Positions 24,116 to 36,642 of a stretch of DNA of 62,906 bases are shown here, piece by piece. The stretch comes from Discostella pseudostelligera. Lineage: Eukaryota; Bacillariophyta; Thalassiosirophyceae; Thalassiosirales; Thalassiosiraceae. The position numbers and the translations under genes are program-made. Under the pieces are notes generated by a model. It was given only the letters and a program-made list of their open reading frames with translations, had not been told where the DNA came from and ran no database searches. The DNA lies in the NCBI GenBank assembly GCA_036940085.1, contig JALLBK010000274.1, forward strand, positions 1-62,906, in the 5' to 3' direction. Positions within the stretch are counted from its first letter, which is position 1; each line of letters begins with the position of its first letter.

Positions 24116-24920
24116 CGTAGTGGTGGTAGGTACTTAGGAGTAAGGGTGCGGTGGTGGCTGCCGCTGCCGAAGCGTTGGATTATCATCATATTCTCATCAT
24201 CGTCATTAGTCATCATCATCATCATCATCATCATCATGAAATAATGCAGAATTTTTATGTGTTGCCGCCAGCTAGCAGCATCCCGCATGCCTGCTGCATC
24301 GCTGTTTCTCCTTTCATCGCCGCATTTTTCTCTTTTTGATGGGCCTTTCGCGTTCTCCTTCGCCAAATACTCTTCCCGCTATTATTTTTCATCGTCCAAA
24401 TCCTCTTCCTGCCAAATTTACTTCCCGCCATTTCCAGACTTCGTACGGAGTTCGTGAATCGATGGTAGATACTCCTAGGTATCGTATCTAGGTATCGTAG
24501 GTAGGAGTACCAACACACTTCCACACTTCCCGCCAAAATTTATCGTCGCCCCCGCCATTTCCGCCAATGCCACGTCATGGGATGGGGCAGGATGGGGGCC
24601 CGGTATCAGGGTGTACTGTACCAATAATACACATGAACATAGGACTTAGTACTTTTAGTACTTGGACGTACCTTTATCTAATCTCGACGATGCCGTTCCG
24701 TGACTTGTACTGCAGACAACATGCAAAAACCAGCACATCGTGGCAAGCTGCACTCGATGACGATGTTTACCATGTCGACGGCGGAGGACGGAGAATAGAA
24801 TGCACACAAATCATAATTGGTGGATAATAATATTATCGACCAATTGAAATTGATAGAGAGCGCAGCGGTGCCAGCAACCTCCACTTTCGTATTCCTTCTC
24901 ATAATCAAGTAGTCGTAGCA
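24116..24920. other. Divergent intergenic region with E2F-like motifs and ATC repeat
   Basis: About 800 bp between the unknown gene (minus) and the ABCC transporter (plus). It contains a CAT trinucleotide run near 24213-24240, several CCCGCC motifs (24422-24430 and 24527-24538 are TTCCCGCCA and TTCCCGCCAAAA) and a TACTCCTA...TAGGAGTA inverted repeat around TAGGTATCG tandem units at about 24470-24510. Small open frames show no protein similarity. Confidence 0.4.
24422..24538. promoter_or_regulatory. E2F-like TTCCCGCC sites
   Basis: TTCCCGCCA at 24422-24430 and TTCCCGCCAAAA at 24527-24538 match the E2F/DP consensus TTTSSCGC on one strand. They lie in the shared promoter of the unknown protein gene and the ABCC transporter. 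Function is inferred from sequence only. Confidence 0.35.
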
Positions 24921-27900
24921 ATGATGGACGGGAAGGACGAATCGTCGCAGTCGCCTCCGCCTCCGCAAGCAGATGCAACCACCACAGCGGCATCCATCAT
25001 CATGAGCGACGACGATGGTACTACTATACAACAGCAACACCAACGACCATCCCACCCCTACGTCAATGCATCCTTCCTCTCCAAACTTCTCTTCATTTGG
25101 CCCTATCATTTGATGAGTCACAAGAAAGACAGGGTTGCGCCAACAGGTGCATCATCTGCAATCGCTACCAACAGTACTGCTGCAGGGGTATCCAACAACA
25201 CCAGCAACAGTCATGCCAAAGCAGTAGTAGTTGCTGAACGAGCCTCCATTGAAGAATGTGACTTACCCGATGTATTACCCACCGACACCTCCGAAACGAA
25301 TCTACATCGATTTCAACTCATGTGGGAAGCAGAACAGAAACGTGCTGCCAAAGTGAAGGAATATTATGTGGAACGGTACAAGCGTCAATTGGAAGAGTAT
25401 GAATCAGGGAAGCGTGATGGTGATGATGAGGGGAAAGAAGTAGTTGTAGGGTCTTCCCAACGACGACGATCTCCTCCACCACCACCACTGGTCATACCCA
25501 AGGCAGCCTATCCCAGTTTGCACCGTGCTCTCGTCAAGGACTTTTTATGGTCAACATGGTACTGTCAGCCTTGTATGTTAGCCTCCTCGACAGCACGGCT
25601 GGTCCAGGCGCTTGCATTGGGGTATTTATTGCAGACATTTGAATCCTCCGAGCCAGAGTCTGATTTGGGTACCGGTGGCAGTGGTAGTGGTGGTGGTGGC
25701 AATGGATACCTCTGGGTAGGAGTACTCGTGAGCTCCGGTCTCATTGTCCTAATGGAGCACCACCATGTCTTCTTCTGGACGTGGCGACGGGGGATGCAGT
25801 ATCGTATATCATGCATTGCGGCCATCTATGACAAGTCGCTTCGATTGAACTCCACTTCGGCCACGGAACAGTTGCCTTCCTTATCCGCGGGGAATAGGAA
25901 GAAGACATCCTCAAAAAGTGGAAGTGCTAGAGGAAGTGTAAGTGGTGCTAGTTCAGGAAAGATTGTCAATCTTGCCACCAATGATGTCGAACGCTTCATG
26001 ATGGCCACTCTCTTTGCATCGTACATCATTTGGGCACCCCTGCAATCCTTGGCTATACTTGGATTGGGGTGGTGGGTCATTGGTTGGTCCTTCGCGGCTG
26101 GCTTTGGTCTACTATTATTCCTATTCGTTCCATTGCAATTATGGCTAAGCAAACGATTTGCCTATATGCGATCACGAATTGCGGCAATTACCGATGAACG
26201 TGTCACCATGGTATCCCAGGCGGTGTCGGGTGTGCGAGTTATGAAGATTAGTGGATGGGAAGACAATTTCCAGGCACGGATTGCATCGATTCGTAAACGT
26301 GAAGTGGAGCAGATTGAACATGTAAACATCTACCGTGTACTCAACGAGGCTATATTCTTCGTGTGTAATGTCACCACCTCGGTTTGTATCTTCCTCATCC
26401 ATGTCGGCAGTGGGGGAGTATTGACTCCTCGTAATGTGTTCACGACAATGGTCTTGATCAACGTTGCTCAAATGGAAATCACCAAGCATTTATCACTGGG
26501 TGTGATGGGTGTGGCCGAGTGTTGGGTCTCCATCTCGCGGATACAACGCTTTCTAGAGACGCCCGAACTTGAACAGCGGTGTGAATTACTACCACCATCC
26601 GACAATGATGATGAGAATGGATCTAATGCATCAGCCATCATTGCGTCGCATGTTACATGTCACTGGAATGGCAATGGGCGCAGTCCAAGTATTTCCACCA
26701 TTTCGTCGAGTGGTGAATCCGAAATGAACAATAGCTCACTTGGTTTGATTGTGGCGCTGGATGATGTGAGTGTGGAGTTCCGCATGGGTAGTCTGACGTG
26801 TGTTATTGGAGCTGTGGGTAGTGGCAAGAGTGCCTTGATCCAAATGCTCGCCGGTGAGCTTCCACTTTCCGCGGGCAGTCTTCACAAACGAAATGGTTCG
26901 CTAGCATATGCACCGCAAGATCCGTGGATTATGGATGGTACGATTAGGGAGAATATTTTGCTAGGACGCGAATTCAAATCGGAGCACTATTCGGCAGTGG
27001 TAAATGCGTGCGGCTTGGATGTGGACATAGTCCAACTGCGCGACGGCGAGGATTCTATCGTGGGTGACCGCGGCGTGCAGCTATCTGGTGGCCAGGTTAG
27101 TATTGTCGTTCATTCCTTTCATTTTGTCTCATCGCTCGTATCCTTTTGTGACTTACCATCATTCGTCTTTCCTGATTTGTTCAGCGTGCAAGAATTGCCA
27201 TGGCAAGGGCATTCTACCAAGATGCCGACGTCATTCTCTTGGATGATCCGCTTTCGGCCGTAGACTCTCGAGTTGGCCGGTTACTTTTCTACTCGGCCAT
27301 TCAAGATCTTGGACTAAAGAGAGGCAAATGCGTCGTCCTCGTGACGCATCAACACCAATACATTGGATCCTCGCGCTGCGTCATGATGAGTGGAGGACGT
27401 GTTGCATGTGTTGGCTCCTACCAGGATTGTGTGGAAGCTTCGGATGGACAGCTTATATTCGCAGCTCAAAATCAGTCAATGGAAGACCTCACGAAGCTCG
27501 ACACGCCAACGTCTCAATCGAGTGGTGTCAATGAGAAGGAACTATCAAGTGCAGAAAATGCGGAAAATATAACACCATCCGAGACCATTAAATCTGACGA
27601 AAAGCCAGACGATCACAAGGAACAAAGTAGAGTCGGAGAGGTCAAGCGAGATACCTTCCTCAACTACTCGAGGGCCATGCCTGGAGGGATACGTACTGGC
27701 ATACTCATGGTATGTGTCTGCACCTGATGACGAATTGATATCTGTTCTTTTCATTTCACTCACTGATGACTTTTATTTGCATTCAATTCATCAGATGTTA
27801 CTATTCACAGTAACGCAGGGATCTGTGTTAGCATGTATCGCCACTATAGGACGATGGTCTGAAGCGCCTGCTGAGGATCAAATGTCTTGGAGTAATATCG

Positions 27901-30017
27901 GAGTGGTTACAGGGATCGTACTTGTTGTAATTGTTCTTGCGGTATTGTAAGTATTGATTCATAAACTTGACTGCTTTGCTTGGGTCAACAGCAATTGCAT
28001 CTCACGTTCTTCCTGTTTCGTGCAGCCGAGCCTTCATTAGCTTCCACCTAATGATTCAGGCGTCAAAGACGCTTCACGACGACATGACACGAGCTGTTGT
28101 ACGAGCCAAGATTGAGTTCTTTGACACCAATCCGATGGGTAGAATTCTCAACCGATTCTCATCTGGTGAGTGATCGTTCGATTACGTGCAACCCTTTGCA
28201 GATTACTTCTATGCTGTGACTGATCAATCATTGTTTGCTCGATAATAGACGTCGGGAGTAATGACGATCAATTGCCGACAACTCTCTTCGACTTTCTTGT
28301 CATTTCGTTTTTGGTCCTTGGTGCTTTGGTTTCGGCTGTTGCTGTGCTGGTGAGCATCAAGTTCGTGTTGATTCTCTTCACCATCTGCATCCGATGTCTA
28401 ATTCTTGCTCGATTCGAAAAACAGCCCGTAACATTGGTGTTCGTGCCACCACTGGTTTGGTACTTCCTACGCGTCCGAAGAATATTTGTGACTACATCGA
28501 GAGAGCTAAAACGATTAGGTAATAAATCACGCATCGGCAATTGACAATGTGTTTCGGCTTGACTCTAAACGCCTCTCAACATTTATTGCTCTTTACCCAC
28601 TGAGCAGAAGGGCTTGCCCGCTCACCAATATTCGCCATGTTGAGTGAATCTCTTAGCGGCATTGCTACCATCCGAGCCAACCATGCTGTCGAGCACTTCA
28701 AAAGGAAATTCCGTACTATTCATGATGCTCATGGTACGTATCACGTGCGATTTGGAATTGTTGGTACTCTGATATGAAACTCATTTGACGGTACCTACAA
28801 TTCACACTCCAGGTCGAGCGTTCTTTGCATTTATTGCATGCAGTCGTTGGCTTGGGTTTCGAATGGACGCGCTGATGTTCGTATTTCTCACAATCGCGAG
28901 CTTTGCGGCAGTGCTTGTTCATGAGAAAGCATGGTTAGACATCGATCCTGGAATTTTGGGGCTAGTCATTTCGTTGTTGATTCAACTCTCCGGTTTATTC
29001 CAGTGGTGCATTAGACAATCTGCAGAGGTTGTTAACCAAATGGTTGCCGTCGAACGCGTGATCAGTTACCGAGACTTGGAACCAGAAGCGGCACTTGCAA
29101 CTGATTTTGATAAGGACGTACATGATTGGCCAACGAAGGGTGAAATTGTTGTGAAAGATCTCTCGGTGCGATATCGTAAAAGTCTTCCGCTGTCCTTAGC
29201 TGGACTCACCTTTAACATCGAAGGGGGTTCCCGAGTAGGAATCGTCGGGCGAACCGGCTGTGGCAAGTCGACCCTCGTGCAATGCTTGCTTCGGCTGGTA
29301 GAGGCCGAGGCGGGAAATATCACGATTGACGGTGTCAACATATCCCAATTAGGTCTCCACAAACTACGAACTTTTGTTTCTGTTATTCCTCAAGTCCCAG
29401 TGTTGTACGGAGGATGTTCGTTGCGCGAGAATCTGGACCCATTTCATCATCACAATGACGAGCAGATCAACGAAGCTCTTACCGATGTTCATATGTTTGA
29501 GGCGGTTCAAACACTTTCTCATGGACTTGATACAACTGTTGCCGAAGGAGGGATGAATTTTAGGTGAGATAGATTCCCAAACGATGGTGTGTCAAATGCA
29601 TCTGTTGGACAAAAATGCTTACACGCCCTACTTGTTTCACGCTTCAAACTATGATTCTACAGCGTCGGACAACGTCAATTACTTTGTTTAGCTCGGGCGA
29701 TCCTACGACGGAATAAAATTCTGGTGCTTGACGAGCCAACCGCGAACGTCGATTCTCGCACTGACGCACTATTGCAAGAAGCTGTATCGAAAAGTTTCAA
29801 AGGAGCGACGATTCTAGCAGTGGCACATCGCCTGGATACAGTTATTGATTATGACAAGATTTTGGTCCTCGGATCTGGTAGTGTCCTTGAGTATGGCTCT
29901 CCCCATGAGCTAATAATGAAGGGTGGTGCCTTTTGTAGGATGGTGGATGATACCGGTGAAGAAATGGCAACGGATCTGAGGGCACAGGCGAAGTACGGTT
30001 TTGAACATGGCTCATAG
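24921..30017 (+). CDS. ABC transporter, ABCC/MRP family, full-length, 9 exons
   Basis: Exons are 24921-27095, 27185-27709, 27795-27946, 28026-28165, 28249-28349, 28425-28518, 28608-28733, 28813-29563 and 29663-30017; all introns are GT-AG and phases sum to 1472 residues. The order is TMD1-NBD1-TMD2-NBD2, with no TMD0. TMD1 starts near [15 protein letters not shown] and includes [21 protein letters not shown]1 has [12 protein letters not shown] (Walker A, about residue 630), LSGGQ split by intron 1 from [10 protein letters not shown], and [15 protein letters not shown]2 has [25 protein letters not shown] (the signature, broken by the last intron) and [17 protein letters not shown] proteins export glutathione, glucuronide or metal conjugates across vacuolar or plasma membranes. 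The actual substrate cannot be read from sequence. Intron 5 (28350-28424) is inferred because ABCC proteins continue [19 protein letters not shown] at that point. Confidence 0.93.
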
Positions 30018-30206
30018 AAAGCTTCCTCTTTCCTCATGATGTACAGACACTCCAGCTGGCAACTACGTAAAATAAATTGCATAAATCCCACCCCCCACCC
30101 CTCACTCGAATAGGAATGTCTCCGAAATGAATATTCCCATTGAGTACGACCATCATTGAGTGTTTCATCACTACCATGCGCTTCGTCTGGATCGTACCAG
30201 ATCTGA

Positions 30207-30265
30207 CTTCCACGTGGTCCAGAGTCCGGTCGGTTTTCCCGCCAAAACTTGACGCCACGTGGAAG
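30207..30265. promoter_or_regulatory. G-box / E2F-like / G-box composite upstream of GGTase-I beta
   Basis: CTTCCACGTGGTCC (30207-30220), TTTTCCCGCCAAAA (30234-30247) and CCACGTGGAAG (30255-30265) lie within 60 bp, 75 bp upstream of the ATG at 30340. The same pair of elements recurs at 52745 and 57641, so this looks like a shared promoter module. Confidence 0.45.
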
Positions 30266-30339
30266 TTTTCGAGTCGAGTCGTCAGAACCGCCGCCTCGCC
30301 GCAACCTCAACCTCCTTGACCGACGACGCCCATGAAACC

Positions 30340-31977
30340 ATGAGGAAATTCGAGCGCCTACGGCATATCCGCTACTTCACCAACTCTCTCCAACATCTCC
30401 CAAAGCAATACTCTTCTGCTGATACCAATCGATTAACGCTGGTCCATTTTTGTGTTCATTGTAAGTTTCGCTTTGGATTGGAATGCCTAAATTTTATTTG
30501 CTTTTCCATTGCGTCACTCTCATGTCATATCGTCGACCCCTGTCTTTTTTGGGATTGTTGTTATTTGTCAGCATTGGATATTTTGGGATGTTTGCCCGAC
30601 GTCGATTGTTGCGGTAAAGTTGAGGAGGAGGTGTACATTAATAGGGAGGCGATTGTCGAGTGGATTTATGGCCTGCAGACGCTGCCCACCAAAACCGTCG
30701 CCAATGCTCATGTGATACCTTCTGGTTCAACAACCACCACCACCACTGATGATGACAACGAAGAGAACGATGGTGGCACCAGCAATTATAAATATATTGG
30801 TGGGGGGTTCAAAGGGGGGACTTTTCTCGGTCCACTTCCCAATGCCTCTTCGACTACTCAAGAACAATCATTACTACCCAATGAAATTGGTGACGATCTA
30901 CAACAACGACATCCCTATGATCATTCTCATCTCGCCATGACCTATGTTGCACTCTGTACGCTGGTGGTATTGGGGGATGACTTGTCTAGAATACACAAGA
31001 CGGCGATACTTCATACGTTACAATCACTGCAGAAGGAGGATGGTAGCTTTGTGGCAGTTTCTTCGGTTCGTCAGAGGAGGGGAGCAGCGGCAGCTACAGA
31101 TTCAACTCCAACCATAGACGATGCTGATGATAATGAAGATGACGACTGTGATTTACGATTCATGTACACCGCCATAGTAATATGGTACCTTCTATCCGAC
31201 CAAACAGACGATCGTAGTACACAATCAATGATCAATATTGAATCAGCAACATCGTACATTCTATCCTGCATAGCCTACGATGGTGCACTTGCTCTCACTC
31301 CCGGTAGAGAAGGACATGGTGGATCGACCTTTTGTGGAATTGCATCACTTTATCTAATGGGAGTATTGGATGAAGTTATGGCTCGTGACGAACTAATTGG
31401 TTGGAAAGAGAATTTGATACATTGGTGTGTTATGCGACAATATTCGTTACCAAAGACGACGAATCGCAACACTATTGACGAGGGTGATGAGCAAGCAAGT
31501 AATGGGTACTACGAGGGTGAAATGACTGCTGCCGCGGGGATGCAAGGCCGACCAAACAAGCTGGAAGATACATGTTATTCATACTGGATCGGTGGAACAT
31601 TGCATCTATTATCCGCTTCTCATTTAGTAGATGGATGGGCACTTCGCGAATATGTCTTGGAATGTCAAAGTCCCTATGGTGGATTTGGGAAGGTATTTGG
31701 GGCTATGCCCGATCTGCTTCACTCGTTTTATTCCTTGGCTTGGTTATCGTTGAGTAATGAACAACAATGTTGTAGTGAGGATGATGATGACGGAGATCAG
31801 GTAAATGACCGGCCTACTAGTACGGAAGCTGAAACAATCGCTGTGTCGATGGATAGTGAGATACGAAACCAGGTGAATGAATCACTGGACCAATTGTCTA
31901 GGTTGGACTGCGCACTAGGCATGTGCTCAAAGCGTGTTAAAGCGGTGCGGTGTCACGGTTCTCGCACCAATGCATGA
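30340..31977 (+). CDS. Protein geranylgeranyltransferase type I beta subunit, 2 exons
   Basis: Exons are 30340-30460 and 30572-31977 (GTAAGT/TCAG), about 508 residues; human PGGT1B has 377. The enzyme pairs with the FNTA alpha subunit and attaches geranylgeranyl to CaaL proteins such as Rho-type GTPases. The N-terminus RHIRYFTNSLQHLPKQYSS and, after the intron, SLDILGCLPDV match RHVRFFQRCLQVLPERYSS and GLDML of the human protein. The zinc site is visible: Asp373 and Cys375 in GRPNKLEDTCYSYWIGG, and His424 in DLLHSFYSLAWLSL. The GGF repeats of the alpha-alpha barrel are present (GGSTFCGIASLYL, YGGFGKVFG). Extra length comes from Thr/Asp-rich loops. The frame is open upstream to 30259, but that codon is GTG, so the ATG at 30340 is the start. 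Confidence 0.9.
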   Translation: MRKFERLRHIRYFTNSLQHLPKQYSSADTNRLTLVHFCVHCKFRFGLECLNFICFSIASLSCHIVDPCLFWDCCYLSALDILGCLPDVDCCGKVEEEVYINREAIVEWIYGLQTLPTKTVANAHVIPSGSTTTTTTDDDNEENDGGTSNYKYIGGGFKGGTFLGPLPNASSTTQEQSLLPNEIGDDLQQRHPYDHSHLAMTYVALCTLVVLGDDLSRIHKTAILHTLQSLQKEDGSFVAVSSVRQRRGAAAATDSTPTIDDADDNEDDDCDLRFMYTAIVIWYLLSDQTDDRSTQSMINIESATSYILSCIAYDGALALTPGREGHGGSTFCGIASLYLMGVLDEVMARDELIGWKENLIHWCVMRQYSLPKTTNRNTIDEGDEQASNGYYEGEMTAAAGMQGRPNKLEDTCYSYWIGGTLHLLSASHLVDGWALREYVLECQSPYGGFGKVFGAMPDLLHSFYSLAWLSLSNEQQCCSEDDDDGDQVNDRPTSTEAETIAVSMDSEIRNQVNESLDQLSRLDCALGMCSKRVKAVRCHGSRTNA

Positions 31978-33050
31978 ACGAGATGGAGGCGGGAGAAATG
32001 TGGTTGATGACGAAAGTGAATATGAATGCACGGAATGACGAGAAGGATGGTCTTCGATCATATGCTCTTGAGATAAGGAGAACAGAGAGGTTCTAGCGAT
32101 GTTTTCATTGAAATGGTCAGATGCTCGAGCGATATCATGTAGTTGGCGATGCCAAGTTTTGTACTGATGATGGGTGGCAAACCATCGGAGCAATGCTATG
32201 CGACAATCCTTTTGTTCTTCGACTCAATGGAATGCAAACGCACTCTCGATTCTATGTCCATTCATGAGCCGCCAAACCATCCCAGTTCTTTGGACACCCT
32301 CTGAGGGAATAACGTTGTATGCTGTGATAGCGATGCATTCTTAGACTTTCGAGACAGAGATGAAAAATCCCAAATATTTTCAGCCTACTATTATGTTGTT
32401 TATGGCTACTCAATTTTGGTTTTAGCCTGAGTGGAGAGCTTCAGCTTGCATTTGCCAAGCACTTTGCCTCTCGCCCACTACGCTCTTACGATACACGTGG
32501 CAGGAAAGCGCGAGGATTGACGACTCGACTCGATGGCACTTCCACGTGGTCCACTCACTTAATCCGGTTGTGTCATCATGGTCGATTTTGTCGTACCTCT
32601 CTAGTGAAGTGACGATTCTATTCTATCATCAAGTATTTTTAGGTAATCCTTCTGAGATTGTTGAGGTTTGTTGTGACAACATCTTCTATTTCTATCATCG
32701 GTTATGAACTAGAGTACTCTTTGAAGATGATCTATTATTTAGGTTAATGTTCTACGGAACTAATGGGGGTTGGGTAATTGAGGCGAGTTGCCACAGACAC
32801 AGAGGTTGCCACTAATATTGCATAGCTGCATAGAATAGATTCATCTACTTACTTGGTTGATGTCCGCCCGTAGATATTGTAGTGGATAGCCACAGCACCC
32901 AAATGATGCAATCCATATCCAAAGGAGACAATAATAGGCGTCTTCCACAGTTACATCCACAGTGAGAGAAAGGCTGGATAGAGGCGGATAGATAGTCGTT
33001 GATACACTCTCGCTTTTCCTTTTGCTAGCATCTACCACAGTCATAATATA
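31978..33050. other. Intergenic region before the hybrid histidine kinase
   Basis: About 1.07 kb with no supported gene. It contains two CACGTGG elements (32494-32500 and 32541-32549) with a GGAAAGCGCG string between them. Short open frames on both strands have no recognisable content, and I saw no tRNA-like fold. Confidence 0.4.
32493..32553. promoter_or_regulatory. Paired G-box elements with GCGCG between
   Basis: ACACGTGGCAGGAAAGCGCG begins at 32493, and CTTCCACGTGGTCC lies at 32539-32552. The second is identical to the 30207 copy upstream of the previous gene. They sit about 500 bp upstream of the hybrid kinase ATG. Confidence 0.35.
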
Positions 33051-36000
33051 ATGAAGAGCAGCAGCTCCAGCTCCAGCGCTCCCTCTTCTCAATCTTTATC
33101 ACCACCGCCGCCGCCGCCACATACACATCTCATGCCAACCAAAATCGATTCTCTTATCGGGGGAGCAATGCGTCCCTCCCGCGGCTCCAAAACACACACT
33201 CAGGCCATATATACCATTGACACTCATTTCCGGTACGCTGCTATTTGGGCAATTGGAATCTACACCACCCTTGTCATAAGTTGTTATTACATTGCGTCTC
33301 CAGAACAAATTGTTCGATTGGAGGGTGTCGAACAGAATAGTGCTATAATGGCCATGGCTTTAATTTCCCTGTCGATGGTGTCACGTATTATACAGATGGG
33401 GGGACATGTCGACCGGGGGAAGAAATTAAATCTGAGTGGTGTCTTTATTGGTGGATTGACGGTGCAGATTATTGCCCTATTTACGGACACACTGCTAGCT
33501 TTCTTTCCAACACCATTAGTGATTGATCCAGTATTGGGGACACGTGTGCATGTATTGCGATGGTGTGAATGGTGTCCATGCGCTGCCTACATGACATTTA
33601 TGATGGAGGGGTCCGACTTGTATTGGTCGGGGAAATATCCCCCCAGGGGATACTTATTATCCAAATACATTCATGCCGCAATGCAAGGTGGGGCGGTATT
33701 TTTGGGATTATGCTTCCCCTTTTGTCCTGGATTCCGAACATGGATGACATGTATGATTGTGGCATGTATTTTGTATTTGACGAATTATCCAAGGATGAAT
33801 CGTCGTAAACGGGAGATTCCAGCGACTTTGTATGAGGGTGCCACTATTCAAGAGAAGGAGCGGTATAATTCCGCCAAGATTGCATTGCGGCTTCGATTTG
33901 TTACCACGTTGGTGTGGAGTATTATTGTTGGATTATACTTTGCATCATCGGTGATTGGACCAAAGTGTGCCCCCCCGGAGTCATTCCTTCGTAACCCGGC
34001 GGCTAATATGATGTGTGAATGTTTCTTCGATGTATTGTCGAAGGTATTATTCTTACAAGTCATCTTGGAGGTCCATTCGGCGGTATTTGATCCCTATGCT
34101 AGGATGGAACGGAGGATGGAAGAGCTGCATCAATTATTGGCCACTGTTTGGGAAAGCTCGACAGATATGATTGCTATTTCCGTTAGGGTAGGGGGGGATT
34201 CGGGTGCTTCGATATTGCTTAGTCCAGCGTTCTTCAGCTTGGGGAAGGGGAAGGATGCTCAACGTGAACAATTGTCCAAAGAGCAGGAGAACGGTTTTAC
34301 TCAAAGGAAGTCAATATTGTATGAGATGGCGGCGAGCGCATTTAAGTTAACGAGTGCAAACAACACTGCTAATGGCGGGGAGGAGAATAGCCCCATCGTG
34401 AATTCGGAGATGATTATCAATGCCCAAGAGACTGGATTCTCTCTCATGGATACTGTAGCGGGCGATTTCATAGCTGACGAAAGTACATTGTCCAGGGTCA
34501 GGGCGGTATCGGACATATTAATCAAGGCGTGGACTATCGAATCACGGGATCATGAGTTCTCTCACAATCTTCCGTGGGCTAGCGTTGTTCAATTGGATCA
34601 TATCAGCAAGAAGTCCATTCGCGTCGAGGCCAAAGTGAGCCGCCTTGATGAGAACTCATTAATTGTGATTGTGAGGGATATTTCCGAGCGCGTTCGGGCG
34701 TTTGAGGCTGAGAAACAGGTCCTCCTCGAGACGACGACGCGTGTGAAGGATGAAGAAGCCAATCGTTTCACTCGACATGAAGTGAAAAATGGGCTATTAT
34801 CGGCCATTGGGCTGTACGAAAGCTTGTGTGAAGCACACAAAGTTCAACTCATGAAGGCATTCAATGATAATGGTGAGGGGATCGGCTCGGATGCTAACGG
34901 ATCATTTCAGCATATTTTCCGATGCATGAGTGATCTAGGAAAGTGCCTTCATGATACTCTTGACACCATCCTCGTTGAGGCAATGACTCGCGATCTGGTT
35001 CATGATTTATATCGTCCTGAAAGGGAAAAAATATATTTGCCTTCCTTGTTGAGTGGGTTTACCGATGAAGCAACACATTCACTTAAGTTGGGAGGTGGTG
35101 ACACTTCTCGCTTCACGATCGATGCTCAGCCGTCTCCCTTCCCCATGATCAATACTGATCCAAGACTTCTTCGTTATTTGCACCGTCAGGCAGTTAGCAA
35201 TGCTTGCAAGTTCGGGAAAACTGGTGGTTCGGTGCTCACAGAGATTATTTACAACGAACAGCGACATGAAGTGCAAATCAATGTCTTGAATCTACCAGGC
35301 AGATACCACGATAGGCTCGTTGCCATGGGTTCTGCAGCTGAAGCATTAGTTTTCAAAAAGGGGTATCATTTGCACGAACTACTGAGTGATGAAGCAAGCG
35401 GAGTTACCAGAGAGTCATCAACAACTATTCAATCGGCAAGTAGTGCATGGTGAGGAAATTTCAGTTTTGTTTACTACTTGCTTTTTTGAGATAAAGAATC
35501 AACTGACGTCTTATTTGTTCTGTGCATTGTAGGATAATCAAAAAGGGGGCACATATCATGAAAGGAGTCTGTTCGATTAAGTTTAACGAATTGGGAACTG
35601 AATTTTCACTGACGTTTCCCGCAAAGCCATTGAAATTGCATCAGGAGAGGCGCGCCAGTGACGGAGAGAGGGAAGTAAAAAAATTCACTCTTCCAAATGG
35701 CACTTGGGGTATCGCCATTGATGATGCAAAGGTCCAAATGAAGCTTCTTGGGAAACTCTTCGAATTTGCAGGAATTCAAAGTGATCGGATCAAATTATTT
35801 GGACAATCCTCTGGCGAGATCATGACATTTGTGGACTATGTTGTCGACTTCTTTAATGAAAACGAGGAGGATCATGTTCTTCTAATTGCAGATGAAAATC
35901 TAGACGTGATGGATGGAACTTCGAAGCATATGACCATGTCAGGATCGCAGATGGTTGAAACCATTCGGTCACGTCTATTACCTGAACAAGAAAAAAGGCT

Positions 36001-36526
36001 AGTTGCTCTGATTCGATCGGCGAATGATTCCTTGAATGATGTTGCACTTTACGAAGCACGAGCTCATGGATTTCTACCGAAAGCCCCCATCAAGAAGGGG
36101 GAAGTGCTTGAAAGATTAAAACCGTTTTGGGTTCAAAGATGTCCCGAATTATTTGATGGGGAAGATTCTCGGTCTGGTCGCTCTCGTACAAATTCATTTG
36201 ACTCAGTTTCATCTTTCAATGTCGTTACAGCAACGCCGACCGAAATTTTCCAAACAGTGCATGAAATTGATGAATTGTTCACAACAGGATTGGTGGAAGA
36301 GAATTGGGAAAATATATGGGAGAAGTTGCATGTTCTCAAGGGTGATTTGCTTTCGACCTTTGAAGTTGGTTCACAAGTTTTATCTGCTGTTGGAATGGTT
36401 GATCACTTCCGTGAATTGACAAATATCATAGTGCGCAAGGAGCGCTGGGAGTTACTGCGGAGGAAGATTTTGTATTGTGTACACTTGAATGATGACTTTG
36501 AGCCACTGTTGACTGGATATGATTAG
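33051..36526 (+). CDS. Membrane hybrid histidine kinase: TM region - PAS-like - DHp/CA - REC - HPt, 2 exons
   Basis: Exons are 33051-35449 and 35533-36526 (GTGAGG/GTAG); the split Trp codon gives 1130 residues. The first ~350 residues hold several hydrophobic segments (AAIWAIGIYTTLVISCYYIA, GGLTVQIIALFTDTLLAFF, FVTTLVWSIIVGLYFASS). A PAS-like region follows (HQLLATVWESSTDMIAISV, HISKKSIRVEAKVSRLDENS). The phospho-acceptor is His576 in FTRHEVKNGLLSAIGLYE. The N box is NACKFG, but the G1 box (usually DxGxG) reads NLPG, so ATP binding may be weakened. The CA domain ends after the intron (LGTEFSLTFPA). The REC domain keeps IDD, the phospho-Asp920 in LIADENLDVMDG, a Ser in RSAN and Lys in FLPKAP. 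The C-terminal HPt has His1066 in EKLHVLKGDLLSTF. This layout would let a phosphorelay run His-Asp-His in one protein. The ligand is unknown. Confidence 0.82.
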
Positions 36527-36642
36527 CACTGAAGGTAATTTTGTTGGGCCATTACGTAGCTGGAGCAATTACTACCCGACTGTGACAGTATTCGTATGAC
36601 ACACACACACATCAGAGCTTGAAACCATTATTTGTTTCTCTA

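Noticed and set aside
24151..24339. Poly-His open frame near the CAT repeat
   Set aside because: Generated by the trinucleotide repeat; no other protein feature.
30259..30339. GGTase-I beta start at 30259
   Set aside because: The codon is GTG and overlaps a G-box. The first ATG in frame is at 30340, directly before the conserved RHIRYF.
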